Positions 57,501 to 64,000 of a DNA stretch of 64,000 bases are shown piece by piece. Within the stretch, counting starts at the first letter, position 1. Each line of letters starts with the position of its first letter. The stretch spans positions 744,001-808,000 of the forward strand of contig JAJTUP010000011.1 of NCBI GenBank assembly GCA_021399435.1. Direction: 5' to 3'. Position numbers and translations under genes: made by a program. This DNA is from Diaporthe sp. PMI_573 (Eukaryota; Ascomycota; Sordariomycetes; Diaporthales; Diaporthaceae). The notes under the pieces are model-generated. The model was not told the origin of the DNA, searched no databases, and saw only the letters and a program-made list of their open reading frames with translations.

Positions 57501-58042
57501 CTCATGGAATTGTCCGGCTCCCGAGGCTATGTCTTGTGCTTGAAGCAATGTCTCTCCGGGTATTGTCCTCCCAAACTTCAATACTTCCAAATGCGTACGT
57601 ACATTGCATTTAGTTCTGGGAATTTTCACGTAAGCACGTCTTGGTTTACGCCCGGGTGTTTTGGGGTCAATACAGTACACAACTCCACGATCGAGCCACG
57701 TTCAGTTGATTGCCAAAAGAAAACACATTTCCTCCGTCCCATCGCAACTCATATTCCCAGAAGACGACCATGGCCCACCCCTATGACCTCCGTATGCAGT
57801 GGCTCCCCTGCACCGGCGAGGATCCATGACAGAACGCCCCAATCGTTGTCCAGGCGTATCCCTCAAATCTGTCAACAGGCAAATGTGATCAAGAGAGGCG
57901 ATCTGGTACGCACAATTACAGAACCTTGTGGACATGATTTGATATGGTGAGCCATCCATGAGTTGACTGCACGTGGCGAGAGGGATCTATGAGTGTTTCA
58001 TAGGAAAGAAAGCAGTGACGCGACGCTCCTGTCTCAGAGCGA
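54569..58042. other. Gene-poor interval, 3.5 kb
   Basis: No convincing intact gene. Plus frame 55519-55902 (starts MFVFRIRYPNK, one hydrophobic segment) and minus frames over 57149-57700 (for example LEVLKFGRTIPGETLLQAQD and GGPPILELLHSYPLTAAGSR) are protein-like in places but broken, and may be remnants of decayed genes. Confidence 0.4.
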
Positions 58043-60172
58043 TCAAGTGTTGTACCGCCATATCACCACCCGTGCTCCCGCCGCACCTCCAAGGGCCGTA
58101 GCTCCACACCTGCGACCGGAACATACCACCGTCCGACCAATACTTTGACCGTGGAATTCTGCAAATTTCATGGCGAAATCCCTCTGGTTCAGTGGAACAG
58201 TCCGGACAAGGCTGACGGTAGATCCTCCACGAACGGTGTATGTTATCGAGTTACCTGTCCCAGTGAAGGAAATATTGTCTATCGGTGTACAGAGAGAGTG
58301 ATCCCCGCCAAGAGGAGACATCCGACGCATCCAACAGTTCTTCTCCGATGTCCATAGCCAAATCTCCCCCTTATCAGTCCCACAGGCCACTCTGGTACCA
58401 CCCGGGGAGACTGCGACGGCACTCGCACTGCTAGGGTACTCAATGACCTGAATATTCTCCCAGTGAGAACTTGAGGTATCCTTTATGACGGCCATGTTTT
58501 CGTAAGCTGCGACGAGCCTGTTGCCGTCCGTGGTGAACGCCATGCTCTTGATGTTCTTGGCCGCAGAGGCGTCGTAAGCCGGGGTCAATGAGCCGAGATA
58601 TCTATCGAAGCACTCCCAGCTGGATGTCTCAATCTGCGAAAGTAGGTCGTTGCAAGCTGTGACCAAGTACTTTCCATCTGGGGAGAATGTTGATATCTTC
58701 ACGCCCTGGCCACTGTTTTCCAACCGGTCTTGTATCTCACACACAAACTCCAGCGTCCCGACATTGAAGAGCAAGGGGGGCCTCCGGCAGTCGGCCTGCG
58801 TGACGCACAAAAGTCTACCGTCTGGTGATACGGAGGCTTGGGAAAATTCCCAAGGCTGGCCCTGGCCCCTGTTGCTCTTGAGAGCTCTAGCGACCTTCCT
58901 ACTTCTCATATCCCAAAGATAAATGTTGTGGCTGGTGATTACAACCAGGTCATTCATGTCTGGCGTAGAAAGAATGAAAGGCTCGTCTTTGCCCTTGCAT
59001 CTCAGGGTGTTTATAGCTTGGACCTCAAAGCCCTCGTATGCATTCGGCACGCTGAATGGCCACCGCAGCGTCTCCAGGGCATAGGTTGCTGATGGGCGAG
59101 ATGACGGCCTCGGGGCCATGCATTGCTCAATAAAGGTCACTCCGTCGGCAGATGTACCCGCCTTCAACAGGGCACCACGAGGGAACCTGGTTTGTGACAT
59201 TGTGTACAGCATGAGCAGACGGAAGTCATCATTAAATGACGCCTTGCCAGTCAGGATTCGAAAAACAGTTTCACCAGCAGCCCACAAGTCGGCTGCTTTG
59301 CCTTTCGCAAGTCGCGATAATTGCTGGCCGCCCGCATCGAACCCGAGCATTTCCGGTGCCATGAATCCGAGCGTGCCGCAGACGGTATTTGAAAGCGAGC
59401 CGGACTCTTTGATATCCCTGCTGATTCCAAAGTCCGAAATCTTGACCCACCACTCGCCGGTCGGAGGCCGAGATTTTACCAAGAGGTTGGCAGGCTTCAT
59501 GTCTCCGTGGATGAAATTGTTGGCGTGCATGAATTCGATGCCCCTGAACATCTGCCCGCTGATGTACTTCGCCTCTGTCTCAGAGACAGGGCCGTGGTCG
59601 AGGAGGAATGATTGCATATCTCCAAGATGGCAGTACTCCATTGCTATGAAAAGAGTGGAAAGACTCTCGTACCACCCAAATGATTTGACGAAGTGGTATT
59701 CATACTGTTTAAGAATGAGCGAATTGCGCCTATCGAGGAGCACTGGGGCTAAGCTCACTGCAGGACCCGAGAAGCAGATTAGGCTGTTCAGCTCGCGCAC
59801 TGAAGTCTTGGACAAAGAGCTCTGGTTCTTGGCTTTCTGTATCCGTTTGACTGCTCTCAGTTCGCCAATTTTGTCGTCATCGTCGTGCTCAACGTGTCCA
59901 GTTACTCCGATGCATTTCTCTAGGTAGACTGTGCCAAACCCACCACAGCCAAGAGACTTTTGCCGTTCCCATTGTTCCTCTCGAGTTGTCGTTGGTTCGA
60001 TGGCATTTCGAAAAGTGTGGTAGGTCACTTGGGGATCATCCTCAGAATCAAAAGTGGCTTGCAGTCTGGCCTGTTTCGGCTTCAACACGGCATCCCGTTT
60101 CGCGTCGTGTTCCTCCACGGAGATGAGGGGGCCTAACATAATAGGCCCCGTTGCAAAGGGTTGCATCGTCAT
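58043..60172 (-). CDS. Serine/threonine protein kinase (non-RD) with C-terminal beta-propeller-like half
   Basis: Model complement(join(58043..59704,59759..60172)), 691 aa. The 54-nt intron (GTGAGC..CTTAAACAG) has no stop and is a multiple of three; splicing it restores the normal kinase join before YEYHFVKSFGWYES. The kinase domain (about residues 70-310) has the Gly loop GCGGFGTVY, the ATP-binding Lys in LRAVKRIQK, a catalytic loop IHGDMKPANLLV, SDFGIS and a GTLGFMAPE segment. The HRD Arg is Gly (HGD), so it is a non-RD kinase; the catalytic Asp is kept. Residues about 330-691 carry WD-like blades (DMNDLVVITSHNIYLWDMRS, ASVSPDGRLLCVTQ, AVAVSPGGTRVACGTDKG). Kinase plus propeller fusions occur in fungal signalling and NLR-like repertoires. 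The target is unknown. Confidence 0.85.
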   Translation of the reverse strand: MTMQPFATGPIMLGPLISVEEHDAKRDAVLKPKQARLQATFDSEDDPQVTYHTFRNAIEPTTTREEQWERQKSLGCGGFGTVYLEKCIGVTGHVEHDDDDKIGELRAVKRIQKAKNQSSLSKTSVRELNSLICFSGPAVSLAPVLLDRRNSLILKQYEYHFVKSFGWYESLSTLFIAMEYCHLGDMQSFLLDHGPVSETEAKYISGQMFRGIEFMHANNFIHGDMKPANLLVKSRPPTGEWWVKISDFGISRDIKESGSLSNTVCGTLGFMAPEMLGFDAGGQQLSRLAKGKAADLWAAGETVFRILTGKASFNDDFRLLMLYTMSQTRFPRGALLKAGTSADGVTFIEQCMAPRPSSRPSATYALETLRWPFSVPNAYEGFEVQAINTLRCKGKDEPFILSTPDMNDLVVITSHNIYLWDMRSRKVARALKSNRGQGQPWEFSQASVSPDGRLLCVTQADCRRPPLLFNVGTLEFVCEIQDRLENSGQGVKISTFSPDGKYLVTACNDLLSQIETSSWECFDRYLGSLTPAYDASAAKNIKSMAFTTDGNRLVAAYENMAVIKDTSSSHWENIQVIEYPSSASAVAVSPGGTRVACGTDKGEIWLWTSEKNCWMRRMSPLGGDHSLCTPIDNISFTGTGNSITYTVRGGSTVSLVRTVPLNQRDFAMKFAEFHGQSIGRTVVCSGRRCGATALGGAAGARVVIWRYNT

Positions 60173-60489
60173 AGTCCTGATAATTGTTCTCTAAAGGCGT
60201 GATGTTCTGTGGTCCAATGATCGTGTTGGTACTTAATCAGGAGTGGTGGTGTTGTATTCAACGATTGAGCCCATGTGTGAGACCAGGAATGTGTAGGATC
60301 CGGGTTAGACCTACAGGGGAAGAGGAGGCAAAGCCCTGGGGTCAAGTCTAAACAAAGAGGGGTGGCCACAAAGAGGGCTGAGGCCCTCTGCAGTAGTGGC
60401 AGAATCGCCAGTGAATGATGGCATTTCACACAAGCTTTTCAGGACAGGACTGAGCGGGGATGTCATCTATATGTTTGACCATTTGACAT
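60173..60489. other. Intergenic / promoter of the kinase gene
   Basis: No gene recognised; contains the left target-site copy (60482-60489) of the adjacent MITE. Confidence 0.5.
60482..60489. repeat. Left target-site duplication TTTGACAT
   Basis: Perfect 8-bp direct repeat with 61069-61076, directly abutting the left inverted repeat of the MITE. Confidence 0.85.
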
Positions 60490-61068
60490 GAAACCGGATA
60501 TTCGCGTACCCTCAATCGGATGCCGTGTACCTTTTGTTTACTAAGCAGGGCTGCATCTAATCATAGCCTCCCATTTCATTACACGCCACCAGTTAACATG
60601 ATGCGTTTTGCAGCCTCAACCATATACTCTGGTAAACCTCTTCAACCCACCAACATTCAACCACCCACCCACCACTAATGCTTTATGATATCAATTAAAT
60701 ACTTCGTGGAATCGATCAATTCAGCATTAAAGACATACCCTAACTATTCAGATATCGTTTCTGTGGTGTTGCTGCGAGACAAGATTATCGCCGTAATGCC
60801 CGGCTTTGTTGACTTCCTATTCGACTAGCTGGGTTACATGGGCGACAATGTAGGCAACATTTGCCAATTCTTGAGTCTAATAGTTCTTATTTGGTGCCTT
60901 TCAGTGTGTGGGAATAGTGGTATGTAGCGGTATGTTAGTCGGTGTAATTACGTTAACTATTTGTATGGTGAACCTATAGTGTTTTTTAATTTAGGCATAG
61001 GGGTCGGCATGATTAGTTAGAAAAAAGGTACGCGGCATCCGAATGAGGGTACGCGAATATCCGGTTTC
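60490..61068. mobile_element. MITE: 579 bp with 48-bp terminal inverted repeats and 8-bp TSD
   Basis: The left end (60490-60537, starting GAAACCGGATATTCGCGTAC) and the reverse complement of the right end (61021-61068) match at 45 of 48 positions; mismatches are at repeat positions 25, 37 and 47. The element is flanked by identical 8-bp direct repeats TTTGACAT at 60482-60489 and 61069-61076, the footprint of a cut-and-paste insertion. The interior is AT-rich and has no transposase frame, so it is non-autonomous. An 8-bp duplication is typical of hAT elements, but the terminal bases are not the usual hAT CAGGG/TAGGG type, so the superfamily is uncertain. Confidence 0.9.
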
Positions 61069-61076
61069 TTTGACAT
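61069..61076. repeat. Right target-site duplication TTTGACAT
   Basis: Perfect copy of 60482-60489, directly abutting the right inverted repeat. Confidence 0.85.
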
Positions 61077-62748
61077 TTCTTACCAGCATCAGACTAGGTT
61101 GAGCTCGTATCTCGCAAATGGCTTCAACCTTGACGGCTTGTCAACAGCACCGGCGCAAATGGACAAGCGGCGGAGACTGGACACAGCTCAACGCTAAGAC
61201 TTATAGTGCGAAGGAACACAGGCTTACAGAAGTAGATTAGAAAGTCACTGTCTAAATTCATACATAGCGAATCTCACTGTAACTAACCATCTATTTATCG
61301 GAATATCTCTATGGACTATCTATTAAGGGTGATTCTCCGTGGAATTGGAGTAATTCCATGTAAGTCAAATATATATGGGGGCTTAGAATGCCCACTTACA
61401 TAACCCTCAAATAGTCTAAATATATACTATTATAATTATTCTCAGACTTTAAGATACATTGCCTGTCCATATAGGCTACTCATTGTCGTTCCTGCTTAGT
61501 ACAGGAACTCAAAGAATACAAATAGTCTATATGTTCGACTATGACACTTTAACTTTAGCACAGGCCCACAGAGCAAACCTGACTCCAGGGTCTTACTAGG
61601 GAGGGGAGATTGTGCATTTGGGACATTTGGATACAGGACAAAGTGATCCAATTTCCCAACCTGATATGTGTTGTTCCTGCTGCCTCACCCTCATCATTAT
61701 AATTCTGTCCAGGCAATTTGATTGGTAGTGGCATTACACTCTGTTGGGAATATATAAGACGTTATATCATGATGTCAAAGCCTCTCTTCTGATGCCACTC
61801 TGCCACAACATGCCCAAATCCATCTCGCTGACCCATCCACTGCACACTGAATGTTTCAGACCGTGGATAACTTCAATAGAAGCGGAAAGAATTCAATGCG
61901 TCCGGATAGTATTTGGATACCAGGGCGACAGCCTGTCTAGCTTTGTGGGTCTCCTGGCTAGATTAAGTATGCATGCAGCTGCGCGGAAAATGGTCCTAGT
62001 CTAGAACTCTGCTAGACTAGTTTCTCTCAGAGAGATCAGAAAGCAGGAGGCCACGCAGGAACTTTTACCAATCCATAGGAGATGAGAAACTTTTGAGGTC
62101 GCTGCGTTCGACACTAGGATTTAAAGCTCGACAAGGCCATGCTATGGCAGGATCACGTTGACGACCAAAATCGCCCACAATTATAATTAGTACTGAGCCT
62201 ATATACATCTGGTCAAGTCTTGAATGTAATCCCCCATTCAAGGAAAGGCGTTGCCGTGCACACACCATCATTCGCACCCTTCGCCGTCGACACCATCGGT
62301 CCCGGTGAGACAGCACTATGTGCTCCACAGAGCTAGCTCAGCCGGGATACGAAATTTTTCCTCCTCTTCCAGCTCCTCTCTTCCCTGTTTCCAACCCCTG
62401 AAAATAACCTTGATCCACACTCAAGCCTCGAGCGAAGACGGCGAAGCCTCGCAGGCCGTTATTGGCGTTGGTTGAGTGGCCCTGATATCAGGTGTCGACA
62501 GGGTGCGGCGATGATGTGTTGGCAATTAGTCGGATATATGGGAGGCGTGTGGTTTCTCGAGAGCCGAACTCGAGAGTCGTCTAAAGATCTCACACCGTTT
62601 CTAGAATGGTATCTAGTTCCCCGGCGGCACGTGTGCCCGTCCACAAGTCGCGTGGTGAGGTCGCCACAGTCCGTCCCCCTCTGCTTTGTGGCGCGGCGGA
62701 GTCGGTTTCCTGTTGCCTGGTTTTCCTCCTCGGCGATAAACTCTGCTC
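61077..62748. other. AT-rich gene-free interval
   Basis: Markedly AT-rich around 61200-61560 and rich in TA dinucleotides. Around 61740 a TGTTGGGAATATATAAG sequence resembles the start of an LTR, but no partner end was found. No gene recognised; the last part holds the 3' side of the CFEM gene. Confidence 0.45.
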
Positions 62749-63448
62749 CTACAACACGGCCGCGCCCATTATCACCACGGGCACGACATATCGGATGGCG
62801 TTCAAGCCCGGCGTCGCTTGTGCCGCGGCACCGACCACCGAGGCGGTGGCGATGGGTGACACGCTCGAGTAGCCGGTGAAGGGGGTGCCGCCACCGCCTC
62901 CAGCTCCCGCCCCTCCGGTCGTACCGGATCCCCCACCGCTGCCGCCGCCTGAGGTCGCTGCTGGTGCTGATGCCGATGTAGCAGTGGCTGAGTTTGTCGC
63001 CGGGATGCTGCTCCCGATGCCCGAAACACTTGCTGTCCCTGCTGCGACTGCTGCTCCTCCTGCTGGGGCAGCACATCCACAAACTATGATGGTGTTAGTT
63101 TGGCTGCTGGTATATGATTGAAAGAGACGGCACAGATCATAAGCCGGGACGAATGCGGAGGATGGACAACTCGGGGCGCGTACCTTCTTCGGATCCATCA
63201 ATGACAGCCTGGTAGCTGGCGGATGGGCATGCCGACGACACACAACCCTCGACTGCGGCGTAGAGCGCCGCCGACTGCGCGCATTGGCAGCTGAAGTCTG
63301 TTCCCTGACATCCTATCGATGGTGCGCCATTGAGGATACAATTTTGAGCGCAGCCGGGGATCGCGGTCAGGGCGACGTTGATGCAGTCTTGTGCGACAGC
63401 GACACCACAGGAGAGAAGCGCGAGCGCGTGTAACGAAAGCAGCCTCAT
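62749..63448 (-). CDS. CFEM-domain protein with GPI-type C-terminus
   Basis: Model complement(join(62749..63083,63184..63448)), 199 aa; the 100-nt intron is phase 1. Signal peptide MRLLSLHALALLSCGVAVAQ. The CFEM pattern is complete: IPGCAQNC, nine residues, CQGTDFSCQC, twelve residues, C-x4-C, fifteen residues, then C in VCGC. The Asp of GTDFSC is the position that ligates haem iron in characterised CFEM proteins. A Ser/Thr/Ala/Gly-rich stalk with Gly runs follows. The C-terminus is hydrophobic (AIRYVVPVVIMGAAVL), consistent with GPI anchoring in the plasma membrane or cell wall. CFEM proteins bind haem or iron or act in host interaction. Opposite-strand frames here (poly-Pro) are shadows of the Gly-rich stalk. 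Confidence 0.92.
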
Positions 63449-64000
63449 TGTTGGATGTGTGTGTATGGTAACAACGGATTAGATGTTTTTATGAAATATT
63501 GCGTGGGCCTAGACCCATCCTCTTGTGCATCCAAACGGGATTATCAAAAATGGTCGTCCCAAGATGCAGAGATGATGGAGAGCTTGGAGGCAAAAGATCA
63601 GGAAAAACAAACGAGAGACCGGCGTAATTTGGTACTCGGGGCTGCAGAGCAAGGGTTTCCTCTGGGGATGTGACGGTGAAGAAAAGGAAATCTGAGCACT
63701 GATGTAAGTGGCCGGGGGCGAGAACTGATCACCCACCTTCCCAGGTGTGCCCCGGTAACCTTTCACGGCGGGATGGACGCCTTGTGCATGGGCACTCGAG
63801 CCCATGCAGTGTGCGACCGAAGTATAATTGGCTTCTGCTGCCCCCGCACAAACAACGGCTGGGCCGACGGGGCCCTTCAAGGCTCGTGTGGCTGGGATTG
63901 GGCTGAGGTCGACAGCCAACAACATCACCATGCAAGGACTTTCACATGGCCGACTAGTCGTGGGCGTTGTGTGTGGAGAGCTCGGTATGATCTCACAGCC
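63449..64000. other. Right-edge sequence upstream of the CFEM gene
   Basis: No supported gene. The minus frame 63509-63931 begins with a hydrophobic stretch but has no recognisable features; it probably lies in the CFEM promoter. Confidence 0.4.

Noticed and set aside
61730..61760. TGTTGGGAATATATAAG as an LTR start
   Set aside because: No matching end, primer-binding site or second copy within the window.

Overview
This window is nuclear DNA from a filamentous ascomycete (Pezizomycotina, probably Sordariomycetes). The evidence is the many short introns of about 50-120 nt with GT..AG ends and CTAAC-like branch sites, the long UTRs, and the families present: a CFEM protein, a SAT4-type fungal rhodopsin, a cAMP-receptor-like GPCR, DUF6546/F-box-like proteins, a RID-like cytosine methyltransferase and a GMC oxidoreductase with a signal peptide. 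Spliced models below were built by hand from splice sites and reading phase. Feature coordinates give the whole gene span, and exon joins are in the evidence text.

Layout. 1-421: N-terminal end of a low-complexity protein leaving the left edge, preceded by 6.4 kb without a convincing gene. 6787-7968: cAMP-receptor-like GPCR. 8866-13038: two tandem DUF6546/F-box-like paralogues, both carrying lesions. 13445-31989: an accessory block with five genes (13445, 15634, 17564, 26379, 30170) that encode CHORD-like zinc modules, plus a sixth relative (19135) that has the same type of N-terminus and basic motif but Gly-X-Y collagen repeats in place of the zinc module. Between them lie a phospholipase D-like protein (21519), an unknown polyalanine protein (24608) and a small coiled-coil/Pro-Gln-His protein (27848, minus). 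32533-38560: NADH-cytochrome b5 reductase, an enoyl-CoA hydratase-like protein and a RID-like DNA methyltransferase that lacks the Pro-Cys catalytic motif. 39438-49322: GMC oxidoreductase, small secreted cysteine protein, phytanoyl-CoA dioxygenase-like protein and a small PD-(D/E)XK-like protein. 50886-54568: fungal rhodopsin-domain membrane protein and a sugar transporter. 58043-60172: non-RD protein kinase with a C-terminal beta-propeller-like half. 60490-61068: a 579-bp MITE with 48-bp inverted repeats and an 8-bp target duplication. 62749-63448: CFEM protein with a GPI-type tail.

The most interesting content is the zinc-module cluster. All six modules follow C-x2-C-x(13-19)-C-x2-H-x-G ... 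W-x-C-C-x(8-21)-C-x4-H. This is the ligand order of a CHORD domain with a shortened first knuckle, and every module is split by a phase-1 intron at the same Gly codon. The methyltransferase that lost its active-site Cys and the doubly disrupted F-box-like pair are the next most notable observations.
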